From positions 62,001 through 126,000 of the forward strand of contig NZ_FODD01000024.1 of assembly GCF_900110255.1 (NCBI RefSeq): a stretch of DNA of 64,000 nt, read 5' to 3'. The notes under the pieces were generated by a model. It did not search any database. It was not told the origin of the DNA and was given only the letters and a program-made list of their open reading frames with translations. The translations under genes were made by a program, and so were the position numbers. This DNA is from Actinacidiphila rubida (lineage in GTDB: Bacteria > Actinomycetota > Actinomycetes > Streptomycetales > Streptomycetaceae). Shown piece after piece: positions 31,650-39,072 of the stretch (its first letter is position 1; every line of letters starts with the position of its first letter).

Positions 31650-32075
31650 ATGCGAGCAGTAGCCCAGCGGGTGAGTGAAGCCGAGGTCGTCGTCGACGGG
31701 GAGACCGTCGGAGCCGTCAAGGGACCGGGACTGTGCGTCCTGGTCGGGGTGACGCACGACGACACCGTGGAGAAGGCGGCCGGGCTGGCGCGCAAGCTGT
31801 GGACGCTGCGCATCCTGCCCGGCGAGCAGTCGTGTTCGGACGTCGACGGCCCGCTGCTCGTCATCAGCCAGTTCACGCTTTACGGTGACGCCCGGAAGGG
31901 GCGCCGCCCCACCTGGAACGCGGCGGCGCCCGGCCCGGTCGCCGAACCACTCGTGGACGAGGTCGTCGCGCAGCTGCGGAAGCTGGGCGCGACCGTCGCG
32001 ACCGGGGTGTTCGGCGCGGACATGAAGGTGTCGCTGACGAACGACGGCCCGTTCACCGTGGTCCTGGACCTCTGA
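31650..32075 (+). CDS. dtd: D-aminoacyl-tRNA deacylase
   Basis: 141 residues. Dtd removes D-amino acids (and glycine from tRNA-Ala) that were wrongly loaded on tRNA. The two active-site signatures are present: SQFTLYGDARKGRRP (the SQFTL motif) near residue 72, and NDGPFTVVLDL (the NxGPxT/V motif with the cross-subunit Gly-Pro) at the C-terminus. The N-terminus MRAVAQRVSEAEVVVDGE is also standard. It is a stand-alone gene, convergent with ygfZ, with a strong terminator hairpin between. Confidence 0.97.
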   Translation: MRAVAQRVSEAEVVVDGETVGAVKGPGLCVLVGVTHDDTVEKAAGLARKLWTLRILPGEQSCSDVDGPLLVISQFTLYGDARKGRRPTWNAAAPGPVAEPLVDEVVAQLRKLGATVATGVFGADMKVSLTNDGPFTVVLDL

Positions 32076-32164
32076 CGGCGACGGGTCCCGACCTCGGTGA
32101 CGTGACGGCGCCGGGGCGCGGACCACTGACGACGGGCCTCTGACGAGGGGCCACTGACGACATC

Positions 32165-32198
32165 GGGTCCTGGACCGTGCGAGACCGGTCCAGGACCC
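32165..32198. terminator. Hairpin terminator between convergent dtd and ygfZ
   Basis: GGGTCCTGGACCG (32165-32177) pairs perfectly with CGGTCCAGGACCC (32186-32198), 13 base pairs with an 8-base loop. It can serve both strands. Confidence 0.8.
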
Positions 32199-32222
32199 TG
32201 GCGATGCCGTCGGATCACGCGC

Positions 32223-33200
32223 TCAGGGCGCGACGACCGTCTCCTGCGCCGCCGCCGTGTCCTCGGCCAGCAGCGTCGCCCGCTCCGGCGTGTTGCGCTT
32301 GACCAGGGCCAGCGCGATGGGGCCGAGCTCCCAGTGGCGGGCGGAGGACGTGATGAAGCCGACCGCGCGGCCCGGTTCGCCGTCCGGGCCGTCCTCGGCG
32401 ACCCGCACGGGCGCGCCGTGCCCGGGCAGGTGCACCTCGCTGCCGTCCAGGTGCAGGAAGACCAGCCGGCGCGGGGGCCGGCCGAGGTTGTGCACGCGGG
32501 CCACCGTCTCCTGCCCGCGGTAGCAGCCCTTGTTCAGGTGCACGGCCGTGTCCAGCCAGCCCAACTCGTGCGGGATGGTGCGGTGGTCGGTCTCCAGGCC
32601 CAGACGCGGGCGGTGCGCCTCGATCCGCAGCGCCTCGTACGCCAGCACCCCGATCGCCGGGCCGGACCGCGCGGCCCACTCCTCCAGGCGGTCGCGGGGG
32701 ACGAAGACGTCCCTGCCGTACGGGGTCTCGCGGACCGCCCATTCCGAGGGGATCTGCACGATCGACCCGGCGGGCAGGTGTTCCACGGCGTACTGGTCGG
32801 TGACGTCCGCGGTCTCCACCCGGTAGAAGAACTTCATGCTCTCCAGGTAGGCCAGCAGCGCCTCCTGGGTGCCGGGTTCCACGTGCATCCAGGTCGTGGC
32901 GCCGTCGTCCACCAGGTACAGGGCGTGCTCGATGTGGCCGTGGGCGGAGAGGATCAGCGCCTCGGTGGCCACGTTGGGCGCCAGCTGCTCGACGTGCTGG
33001 GTGAGCAGCAGGTGCAGCCACGACAGGCGGTCCGCACCGGTGACCGTCACGACACCGCGGTGGGAGAGGTCCACGAACCCGGTGCCGTCGGCGAGGGCGC
33101 GTTGCTCGCGGAACAGGTCGCCGTAGTGGGCGGCGACGCCCTCGTCAGGGCCTTCTGCGGGGACGGCGCCGGGCAGCGACAGCAAAGGGCTCTTCATCAT
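32223..33200 (-). CDS. ygfZ: YgfZ/GcvT-like folate-binding protein (iron-sulphur cluster repair)
   Basis: 325 residues. The diagnostic YgfZ signature KGCYRGQETVAR (K-G-C-Y-x-G-Q-E) is at residues ~225-236 and includes the redox-active Cys. The preceding DRLSWLHLLLTQHVEQLAP and EALRIEAHRPRLGLETDHRTIPHE are GcvT-like tetrahydrofolate-binding stretches. YgfZ proteins help assemble or maintain certain Fe-S enzymes such as MiaB in a folate-dependent way. It lies directly downstream of nur on the same strand with a 91-base gap. Confidence 0.93.
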   Translation of the reverse strand: MMKSPLLSLPGAVPAEGPDEGVAAHYGDLFREQRALADGTGFVDLSHRGVVTVTGADRLSWLHLLLTQHVEQLAPNVATEALILSAHGHIEHALYLVDDGATTWMHVEPGTQEALLAYLESMKFFYRVETADVTDQYAVEHLPAGSIVQIPSEWAVRETPYGRDVFVPRDRLEEWAARSGPAIGVLAYEALRIEAHRPRLGLETDHRTIPHELGWLDTAVHLNKGCYRGQETVARVHNLGRPPRRLVFLHLDGSEVHLPGHGAPVRVAEDGPDGEPGRAVGFITSSARHWELGPIALALVKRNTPERATLLAEDTAAAQETVVAP

Positions 33201-33291
33201 GCCGTCAAGCGTACGACCGGCCGGCCCCCGTGAGGATGACGGCTCCGGCTTCCCGCGGTCCGTCCCGCGTCCCGTCCCGCGGGACCCGCGG

Positions 33292-33729
33292 TCACTCCGG
33301 CCCGGTACCCGCCTTGCGGGAGCAGTCCCGGCAGCGGCCGAAGATCGCGAAGTGCTTCATGTCCGTCTCGAAGCCGAACTGCTCGCGCAGCTGCTCCTTG
33401 AGGGGTGCGGCCAGTTCCACGGCCGCCTCCGTCACCGAGTCGCAGTCGCGGCAGACCAGGTGCATGTGGTCGTGCCGGTCGGCCAGGTGGTAGGTGGGGG
33501 CGCCGTGGCCGAGGTGGGCGTGGCTGACCAGGCCCAGCTCCTCCAGCAGTTCCAGGGTGCGGTAGACGGTGGAGATGTTCACCCCGGAGGCGGTCTTGCG
33601 GACCTCGCACAGGATGCCGTCGGGCGTCGCGTGCTCCAGGTGGCCGACGGCCTCCAGGACAAGCTGGCGCTGCGGGGTCAGCCGGTAGCCGCGCTGCCGC
33701 AGATCGCTCTTCCAGTCGGTGCTCGCCAC
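33292..33729 (-). CDS. nur: Nur, nickel-responsive Fur-family repressor
   Basis: 145 residues. Nur represses nickel uptake and the iron superoxide dismutase gene sodF when nickel is plentiful. The winged helix is residues ~10-85 (RGYRLTPQRQLVLEAVGHLEHATPDGI, NISTVYRTLELLEELGLV). All ligands known from S. coelicolor Nur are present at the same numbers: nickel site His70, His72, His126; second metal site His33, His86, His88, His90. CRDC pairs at 93/96 and 133/136 are also kept. These residues separate it from Zur and FurA. It is followed by ygfZ, probably in one transcript. Confidence 0.88.
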   Translation of the reverse strand: MASTDWKSDLRQRGYRLTPQRQLVLEAVGHLEHATPDGILCEVRKTASGVNISTVYRTLELLEELGLVSHAHLGHGAPTYHLADRHDHMHLVCRDCDSVTEAAVELAAPLKEQLREQFGFETDMKHFAIFGRCRDCSRKAGTGPE

Positions 33730-33800
33730 ACGGCCAGTGTAGGCACGGGGTAACGGGCGGGGGCCGCCCGGAAAGAGCCGGGCACGCCAGGAAAGGGGCC

Positions 33801-33824
33801 GGGCCCGCGCGAAGGCGCGGGCCC
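33801..33824. terminator. GC-rich hairpin between the FABP-like gene and nur
   Basis: GGGCCCGCGC - GAAG - GCGCGGGCCC is a perfect ten-base-pair stem with a stable GAAG tetraloop, 33 bases after the FABP-like stop codon (read on the minus strand). It is a likely terminator for the FABP operon. Confidence 0.75.
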
Positions 33825-33834
33825 CGGGCGCGGT

Positions 33835-33849
33835 CCTCCGTCACGGAGG
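33835..33849. terminator. Small hairpin just after the FABP-like gene
   Basis: CCTCCG - TCA - CGGAGG, six base pairs, eight bases beyond the stop codon; together with the larger hairpin at 33801 it forms a tandem terminator. Confidence 0.5.
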
Positions 33850-33856
33850 CCGGCGG

Positions 33857-34420
33857 CTACTTGAAGAACGCGATGCCGTCGTCCGGCAGGTCCTTGAGGT
33901 CGGCGGCCCACTCCCGCGGGTCCACGACCTTCTTCAGGTGCGCCGACATGTACGCGCGCAGCGGCACCGCGGGCGTGGCCTTCTCGCCCACCCACATCAG
34001 GTCGCCGTTGACGTACCCGTACAGCCGCTTGCCGCCGCTGTACTCCGAGGACTGCGGCAGCCGCGCCACCGCGTCGGTGACCAGGTCGATCTGCGGCTTG
34101 TCCTGGGCCAGCTCACCGGTCCAGATCTCGACGACGCCCTCGTCACGCGTGGTGGTGACGTCCACCTTGCGTTCGGCGTCGATCCGCCAGTAGCCGCTCT
34201 CCGACTCCAGCGGGCGGACCTTCTTGCCGTCCTCGTCGAGCACCCACGTGTGCGAGACGTACTCCAGGAACGGCCGGCCGTCGTGGGTGAAGGTGACCTC
34301 CTGCCCGAAGTTGCACTTCTCGGCGCCGGGGAAGTCGTGCACGCCCGCGCCCGTCCAGCTGCCCAGCAGGAACGCCAGCGGGACCAGTTCGGGGTGCAGG
34401 TCCGAGGGGATCTCGATCAT
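33857..34420 (-). CDS. FABP/nitrobindin-like beta-barrel haem-binding protein
   Basis: 187 residues. The family signature GSWTGAGV (GxWxGxG) is at residues ~20-27 and the likely proximal haem histidine lies in YMSAHLKKVVDP near residue 160. Nitrobindins are ten-stranded beta-barrels that hold ferric haem and isomerise peroxynitrite to nitrate; the actinobacterial versions are annotated as FABP family (DUF1794). No signal peptide is seen. Its start is one base after the stop of the 34-residue ORF upstream, so the two are coupled. Confidence 0.88.
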   Translation of the reverse strand: MIEIPSDLHPELVPLAFLLGSWTGAGVHDFPGAEKCNFGQEVTFTHDGRPFLEYVSHTWVLDEDGKKVRPLESESGYWRIDAERKVDVTTTRDEGVVEIWTGELAQDKPQIDLVTDAVARLPQSSEYSGGKRLYGYVNGDLMWVGEKATPAVPLRAYMSAHLKKVVDPREWAADLKDLPDDGIAFFK

Positions 34421-34421
34421 G

Positions 34422-34526
34422 TCAGCGCTGGCCCTGGTAGAGCTTCTTCACCGCGTAGAACGCGAACGCCGCGATGGCCACGCAGATCAGGATGAGCAGA
34501 GCGTCGTAGTAGTACTCGATGTGCAC
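34422..34526 (-). CDS. 34-residue single-span membrane protein coupled to the FABP-like gene
   Basis: A GTG at 34526 follows a GAGGAG ribosome site and opens 34 codons that start MHIEYYYDALLILICVAIAA and end in YAVKKLYQGQR. This is one membrane helix (residues ~8-26) with an acidic/aromatic N-end and basic C-end. Its stop is one base before the ATG of the FABP-like protein, so ribosomes can re-start. It was too short for routine gene calling. The role is unknown; a membrane anchor or partner of the haem protein is a reasonable guess. Confidence 0.65.
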   Translation of the reverse strand: MHIEYYYDALLILICVAIAAFAFYAVKKLYQGQR

Positions 34527-34712
34527 GGTGCGTGCTCCTCGGACGGGCGGGCGGTCAGGGCCGCCCACGAGTCTAGTCCGCGCCCCCGCCCCCGGCGCGG
34601 GCAGGCCGCGTGAGCGTGACGTGTGGCCCGGGCCGTTGCCGGCGAGGGGTGCGGGGGCGGGGGCGGGGGCCGAACCGCGGGCTCGCGGGCCGGCCCCCGC
34701 CGGTGGCCGCCG

Positions 34713-35666
34713 TCAGCCCAGCAGCTGGGCCTGGAGGCGGACGGTCTGGCGGAACGGCACCTCGGCGACCGAGCCCTTGCGGGTCTGCACCACCAGCGCG
34801 ATCACGTCCCCGGCGCGCAGGAACGCGTACCGGGTCGCGGATTCCCCGTACGGCGGCGACTCGGCGGAGGCGTCGACCGTCACGTCGGCGGGGACCGCCG
34901 GGGAGGCCACGCTCTTGTCCGTGGCCGCGTCGGGCGCGACCTTCAGCCGCTGTGCGCCCAGGTTCGGCGCGTAGATGTCGGCGAACCCCCCGCTGAGGAA
35001 CTGCAGCAGGTAGATGTCGGTGCGCGTGCCGTCGGGCGTGGTGAAGGAGCGGGCGGCGATGTGCCGCAGGCCCTGCTCGCGCAGCTCGGCGCCCTCCGTC
35101 TTGCGCAGGTAGTCGTCATAGGCCTTGAACAGTCCCAGGTAGGAGTCCTGCGGCAGCCAGCCGGCCGGGCCGGGGACGGCCGGATCGGCCGTCCCGCCGA
35201 CGGGCGCGGGCAGCAGCAGCGACCGCACGTCGGTGTAGTGGTGGTGGCCGGGGTTGGCGTCGGCGAACGGCCGCGGCTTGCCCGCGGGCAGCTCGGGCAG
35301 CGCCAGCGGCGGGTACGTCCACCGGCCGTCGTCGGGCGTGTGGAGGCCGGGGATGCGGGTCCGCTCGGGCCGGGTGACGGCGTACGCGGTCGCGCCGCCG
35401 AGCGCCGCGAACACCAGGACGGCCGCGGTCCAGCGGATCGCCGCCCGCAGCCCGCGCCGCGGCGCCCGCGGCACGACGACCTCGGGCAGCGGCGCGGCCG
35501 GCGGCTCCGTGAGGAGCGCCGTCTCGGCCAGAGCCGCCGTCTCGGCCAGAGGTGCCGTCTCGGGCGCGGGCACTGCTTCGGGCGCGGGCGGTGCTTCGGT
35601 CGCGGGCGGTGCTGCGGTCGGGAGTGCCGACTCGGATGGCGCGATCTCGGAGGTGATGTCGCTCAT
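34713..35666 (-). CDS. Membrane-anchored protein, third of three tandem relatives
   Basis: 317 residues. Layout: an Ala/Pro/Glu-rich cytoplasmic N-terminus (1-65), a basic PRAPRRGLRAAIRW stop, one membrane helix (residues ~78-97, TAAVLVFAALGGATAYAVT), then a ~220-residue outer domain (LLLPAPVGGTADPAVPGPAGWLPQDSYLG ... RSFTTPDGTRTDIYLLQFLSGGFADI ... AFLRAGDVIALVVQTRKG). The same plan recurs in the two genes upstream. No enzyme motif is seen. Its ATG overlaps the stop of the preceding gene (TGATG), so all three are one operon. A secreted sensor, chaperone or envelope protein is possible. Confidence 0.72.
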   Translation of the reverse strand: MSDITSEIAPSESALPTAAPPATEAPPAPEAVPAPETAPLAETAALAETALLTEPPAAPLPEVVVPRAPRRGLRAAIRWTAAVLVFAALGGATAYAVTRPERTRIPGLHTPDDGRWTYPPLALPELPAGKPRPFADANPGHHHYTDVRSLLLPAPVGGTADPAVPGPAGWLPQDSYLGLFKAYDDYLRKTEGAELREQGLRHIAARSFTTPDGTRTDIYLLQFLSGGFADIYAPNLGAQRLKVAPDAATDKSVASPAVPADVTVDASAESPPYGESATRYAFLRAGDVIALVVQTRKGSVAEVPFRQTVRLQAQLLG

Positions 35667-36559
35667 CAGACCGCCTGCCCCGGGTCCCGGACACGGTCGA
35701 GCTGCTTGTGCAGCAGGTCGGCCGCCTCGGCCTTCTCCAGCGGCAGGGTGCCGCTGGCCGTCATCTTGACCATCAGGTCCCCCTCGGTGGCTTGGCAGTA
35801 CATCTCCTCCAACGCGGCGTGGTGCTCCTTGGGCGGCAGGACGCAGGTGGCCTGCGGGTGCCCGGAGATCTTCGGGCCGCTGCGGAACACGCCCAGCGCC
35901 TTGGTGAAGGAGGTGAAGAACCGGGTCTCGGCGCGCGCCCCGTCCTTGTTCTTCATCTGCACGATCTCCATCTGGATCACCAGCTGGTTGTCGTGCTGGG
36001 TGTAGGTGCGCAGGCCCGCGCCCTCGATGCGCAACGCGTCGACGTCCGCCTGGATCGCCTTGCGCTCCTTGGCGGGCAGGTCCGTCACGTCACCCTTGAC
36101 GAGGTCCTGGGCCTGGTGCGCGTCGAGCACGACGTCGTTGCCGAACGCGTCGACGTCCGGACCGGGCCCGTAGTTGTCGGGGACGGGCAGGAGCAGCAGG
36201 GCCAGGCTGCCGTAGTGGCTGCCGCCCGACCGCGCGCCGAACGCCTTGGTGACGCTCGGGGCCGGCTCCTTCCACGGCGTGGCGGCCGTGCTCGGGGCGG
36301 CCTCGGCGGCGCCGGAGCCGCCGTGGTGCAGCACGGTGTACCCGACGCCGCCGGCGGCGGCGACCGCCACGAGGGCGGCGGCCGTGCCCAGGGCGAGGCG
36401 GCGCCGTCCGCGCGGCGCCCCGGGAGCCGGCGCCTGCGGCGGCTCGGAGGGCCACACTCCCGCGACGTCGGGCACGGGCGTGGGCGTCGGCGTCGGCTCT
36501 TCGGCGGGCACGGACACGGGCACGGGCACGGGCACGGGCGGGATGTTCTCCTCGGTCAC
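35666..36559 (-). CDS. Membrane-anchored protein, second of three tandem relatives
   Basis: 297 residues from a GTG at 36559 inside a GTGA overlap with the upstream gene. N-terminal ~55 residues alternate Pro/Val/Glu/Thr (VPVPVPVSVPAEEPTPTPTPVP), then a basic GRRRLAL and a membrane helix (residues ~58-76). The outer part includes GGSHYGSLALLLLPVPDNYGPGPDVDAFGND and LRTYTQHDNQLVIQMEIVQMKNKDGARAETRFF, with two cysteines (ATCVLPP, EMYCQATEG) that could pair. It shares layout and scattered sequence (SLALLLLPVP against SLLLPAP) with its neighbour at 34713. Confidence 0.72.
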   Translation of the reverse strand: MTEENIPPVPVPVPVSVPAEEPTPTPTPVPDVAGVWPSEPPQAPAPGAPRGRRRLALGTAAALVAVAAAGGVGYTVLHHGGSGAAEAAPSTAATPWKEPAPSVTKAFGARSGGSHYGSLALLLLPVPDNYGPGPDVDAFGNDVVLDAHQAQDLVKGDVTDLPAKERKAIQADVDALRIEGAGLRTYTQHDNQLVIQMEIVQMKNKDGARAETRFFTSFTKALGVFRSGPKISGHPQATCVLPPKEHHAALEEMYCQATEGDLMVKMTASGTLPLEKAEAADLLHKQLDRVRDPGQAV

Positions 36560-37449
36560 AGCCGCTCCAGTTGCTTGGTCGCGAGGGCGGCGACGGTGGC
36601 CGCCTTGACGGGCTTGGCGGAGAAGCACGTGACCTCGACGACGATGTCGCCGACCCTGGCCAGGCCGCTCGCGTAGTACGAGTCCACGTAGCCGGATTCG
36701 TGGTGCGGCAGGCCCGAGGCCCAGACCTTGCCGTCCATCGTGCCGGGGAGGTCCACGCTGTCCGCGAGCTCCTTGTCGTCGTCGCGGTCGAGCTCCTGGC
36801 CGCTGAGCCAGCCGGGCGTGTACGGCGCCGCGTCGTCGCGGAACTGCACCAGCTCGATCGCGACCACGGTGGTGCGGCTCTGGCTCCACGTGGCGACCGC
36901 GGCCCGCCGGAAGTCGTTGGCCGCGAAGTCCTCGAAGGCGCCGGCGGGCTTTTCGTAGCGGTCGCTGTAATCGGCCAGCGACTCCCAGTCACGCCCGAGC
37001 TCCTTGGCTCCCTTCGGCGTGGGGCTGAGCAGCTTCAGCAGGTCGCCGTCGTAGATCGCGGCACGGTCCTGGGAGACGGGCAGCTCCTTGGGCGCGACCC
37101 CGGCGCCCTTGGGCTGGGCGAGCACGGAACCGGTCAGCGGCGGCAACGGTGTGGGCGTGCGCTGCTGCTGGATGCGGTAGCCGAGCCCGCCGCCGGCAAG
37201 AACGCCGAGCACCGCGGCACTCGCGATCAGCAGCGTGGTGCGGCCGCCACGCCGCGGCCGGACGGGCACGGGCTCAGAGCCCGGCCCGGCGACCGGCTCG
37301 GAGGCGAGCTCGGAGACGGCCTCGGAGTGGGGCTCCGGCTGCGGCACCGTTCCAGGCGCGGGTTCTGACACGGGTTCGGGCACGGGGTCGGCGCCGGGTT
37401 CGGGCACGGGGTCGGGCCCGGGTTCGGGCACGGGGGTGTCCTGGGACAA
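36556..37449 (-). CDS. Membrane-anchored protein, first of three tandem relatives
   Basis: 297 residues. The N-terminus is a repeat of Pro-Glu-Pro-Gly/Asp/Val units (PVPEPGPDPVPEPGADPVPE), followed by RPRRGGR, a membrane helix (residues ~71-91, TTLLIASAAVLGVLAGGGLGY) and an outer domain with DLLKLLSPTPKGAKELGRDW, AAVATWSQSRTTVVAIELVQFRDD and IVVEVTCFSAKPV. It heads the three-gene operon; the next gene starts within its stop codon. The DNA for the Pro-rich part is a simple repeat and may vary in length between strains. Function unknown. Confidence 0.72.
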   Translation of the reverse strand: MSQDTPVPEPGPDPVPEPGADPVPEPVSEPAPGTVPQPEPHSEAVSELASEPVAGPGSEPVPVRPRRGGRTTLLIASAAVLGVLAGGGLGYRIQQQRTPTPLPPLTGSVLAQPKGAGVAPKELPVSQDRAAIYDGDLLKLLSPTPKGAKELGRDWESLADYSDRYEKPAGAFEDFAANDFRRAAVATWSQSRTTVVAIELVQFRDDAAPYTPGWLSGQELDRDDDKELADSVDLPGTMDGKVWASGLPHHESGYVDSYYASGLARVGDIVVEVTCFSAKPVKAATVAALATKQLERL

Positions 37450-37880
37450 GGGGTTCTCCGGAAAGCGGGAGGCACGGCCGGCTGCGGCCCGTGGCGGGCC
37501 GGCGACACGTACGTGTGAACAGAAGAGCGGGGTGCCGTCGCCCGGGGCAACGGTCGTACGGAGGCGCGCCCGAGGGCGGCCGGGAGAAGGCGGAGCGTGG
37601 AGAGGAGGCGACGCGGGCCCGTGACGGAGCGGCCGCCGCCGGCCGGCTCAGTGGGGAGCGGGCCGGTCCGTCGCGGCGGCGTGCCTCAGCGGACAGCGGG
37701 TGCCGGACGCACCCGGCGCGGCAGGCGCCTCCGGCGCCCCAGCCGCCGCACGTACGCGAGTTCGGCGTCGAAAGACAGACGGGTACCCGTCGTCGACCAT
37801 CTCAAGCCCCCCCGGGCTGACAAGCGGTGATGCGCGTGATCGCGCAGATGCAGAGTTATACCACCGCTTAGGCTGAGGCC
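37450..37880. other. Interval between the membrane-protein operon and the DsrE gene
   Basis: These 431 bases must hold the promoter of the three-gene operon (near 37450-37560) and that of the DsrE gene (a TTATACCACCG stretch at 37857 is AT-rich for this genome). A possible 39-codon frame with a TTG start lies on the minus strand at 37686-37805 and is listed separately with low confidence. Nothing else is recognised. Confidence 0.5.
37686..37805 (-). CDS. Possible 39-residue basic peptide (doubtful)
   Basis: A TTG at 37805 opens 39 codons whose central part (LSFDAELAYVRRLGRRRRLPRR) keeps high GC at third positions, better than the overlapping ATG frame. The peptide would be very basic. A G-rich run precedes the start, but no clean ribosome site is seen. 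It could equally be chance in GC-rich DNA. Confidence 0.25.
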   Translation of the reverse strand: MRWSTTGTRLSFDAELAYVRRLGRRRRLPRRVRPAPAVR

Positions 37881-38243
37881 ATGGCGAATAAGCTTGTGAT
37901 CAAAGTGACGGCAGGGGCGGACGCACCCGAGCGCTGCTCCCAGGCGTTCACCGTGGCCGGCGTCGCGGTGGCCAGCGGCGTGGAGGTCTCGCTGTGGCTG
38001 ACGGGCGAGTCGGCGTGGTTCGCCCTGCCGGGCAGGGCCGCGGAGTTCGAACTGCCGCACGCCGCCCCGATGGACGAACTGCTGGCGTCGGTGCTGGAGG
38101 GCGGCCGGGTCACGTTGTGCACCCAGTGCGCCGCGCGCCGCGACATCTCCGAGCGGGACGTGATCGAGGGCGTCCGGATCGCGGGCGCACAGGTCTTCGT
38201 CAGCGAGATCATGCCCGAGGGCGTGCGGGCACTCGTCTACTGA
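37881..38243 (+). CDS. DsrE/DsrF-family protein
   Basis: 120 residues. DsrE-type fold: KLVIKVTAGADAPERCSQAFTVAGVAVASGVEVSLWLTGESAWFAL, with CTQCAARRDIS near residue 80 and a closing GVRIAGAQVFVSEIM. Cys19 and the Cys80/Cys83 pair are candidates for carrying persulphide, although the best-known DsrE cysteine context is not exact. Family members pass sulphur in relay systems or have unknown roles. It lies in a stretch with a sulfurtransferase and a DUF1416 gene 0.5-2 kb away, so a sulphur link is plausible. It is convergent with the DUF3099 gene. Confidence 0.83.
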   Translation: MANKLVIKVTAGADAPERCSQAFTVAGVAVASGVEVSLWLTGESAWFALPGRAAEFELPHAAPMDELLASVLEGGRVTLCTQCAARRDISERDVIEGVRIAGAQVFVSEIMPEGVRALVY

Positions 38244-38273
38244 GGCTGCTGAGGAGTTGCGGGGCGCGCCGGT

Positions 38274-38621
38274 CTACGGGGGACCCTGCTCGGGACGGCG
38301 CCGTGGCGACGGCCTGCCGTCCGGATGGTCCTTGCCGTCCTTGCCGTCCTTGGGGTCCTTGGGGCCCTTCCCGTCCAGCTCGGCCCACCAGGCGTCGGAC
38401 TCCGGGTCGCCGGAGTCGCCGTCGGGCTCGTCGAACCAGCGGTCCTCGGGACCGCGCCGGTTGGCCACGATGGCGGCGACCGGGGGGATGACCATGGCGA
38501 CCAGGCACATCGCGATGGCCGCCGGAACGGACCACAGGCGCACCACTGCCCACGCCATGATGAAGAGCACCACGCAAGTGCCCATCATGGCGAAGTACCA
38601 GTGACGACGGCGCGAGTACAC
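38274..38621 (-). CDS. DUF3099 membrane protein
   Basis: 115 residues. The start MYSRRRHWYFAMMGTCVVLF is typical of DUF3099: a basic aromatic end, then two membrane helices (residues ~8-28 and ~33-52) separated by a short turn, followed by NRRGPEDRWFDEP. The C-terminal 45 residues are hydrophilic with KDPKDGKDGKD repeats, probably strain-variable. Function unknown; the family is conserved in Actinobacteria. It is convergent with the DsrE gene. Confidence 0.85.
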   Translation of the reverse strand: MYSRRRHWYFAMMGTCVVLFIMAWAVVRLWSVPAAIAMCLVAMVIPPVAAIVANRRGPEDRWFDEPDGDSGDPESDAWWAELDGKGPKDPKDGKDGKDHPDGRPSPRRRPEQGPP

Positions 38622-38665
38622 ACTTCAAAGGTACGTCCGGCGGCCGGAGACCGGAACCGGTAACG

Positions 38666-38704
38666 CGGAGGGCCGCACCCCCTTGCGCGGGGTGCGGCCC
38701 TCCG
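38666..38704. terminator. Strong hairpin terminator
   Basis: CGGAGGGCCGCACCCC (38666-38681) pairs perfectly with GGGGTGCGGCCCTCCG (38689-38704), 16 base pairs and a 7-base loop. It lies just after the DUF1416 gene stop (minus strand) and ahead of the DUF3099 promoter. Confidence 0.88.
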
Positions 38705-38751
38705 TGTTCTCACCGCGGTGGAGCCGGGGGCCGGACGGGGCCCCGCGGGCG

Positions 38752-39042
38752 TCAGACCGCGATGGCGACCTCGGCCGCCGCGCCCTGCTGGGCAACGACG
38801 GTGCGGTCCACCGTGGCGCCCGGGACGAGCGCGCGCAGCGTCCAGGTGCCGGGCGCCGCGAAGAAGCGGAACTGCCCGGTCGCCGAGGTGGGCACCTCGG
38901 CGGTGAACTCGCCGCCGCCGTCCAGCAGCCGCACGTAGCCGCTGACCGGCTCGCCGTCGCGGGTCACCGACCCCTGGATGATCGTCTCGTTCGCCACGTC
39001 CACTCCTGCCAGGTCAGGGCCGCCGGCCTTCGCTCCACACAT
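38752..39042 (-). CDS. DUF1416 domain protein
   Basis: 96 residues starting MCGAKAGGPDLAGVDVANETIIQG. The small all-beta domain (GSVTRDGEPVSGYVRLLDGGGEFTAEVPTSATGQFRFFAAPGTWTLRAL) is the transthyretin-like DUF1416 fold. In Streptomyces and mycobacteria this gene follows the CysA-type sulfurtransferase, and the pairing here (29-base gap) is the same, so a sulphur-related role is likely though undefined. Cys2 is the only cysteine. The strong terminator at 38666 ends the operon. Confidence 0.88.
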   Translation of the reverse strand: MCGAKAGGPDLAGVDVANETIIQGSVTRDGEPVSGYVRLLDGGGEFTAEVPTSATGQFRFFAAPGTWTLRALVPGATVDRTVVAQQGAAAEVAIAV

Positions 39043-39072
39043 AGGGTTCAGTCCTCGCCTCAGTCGGTCGGG

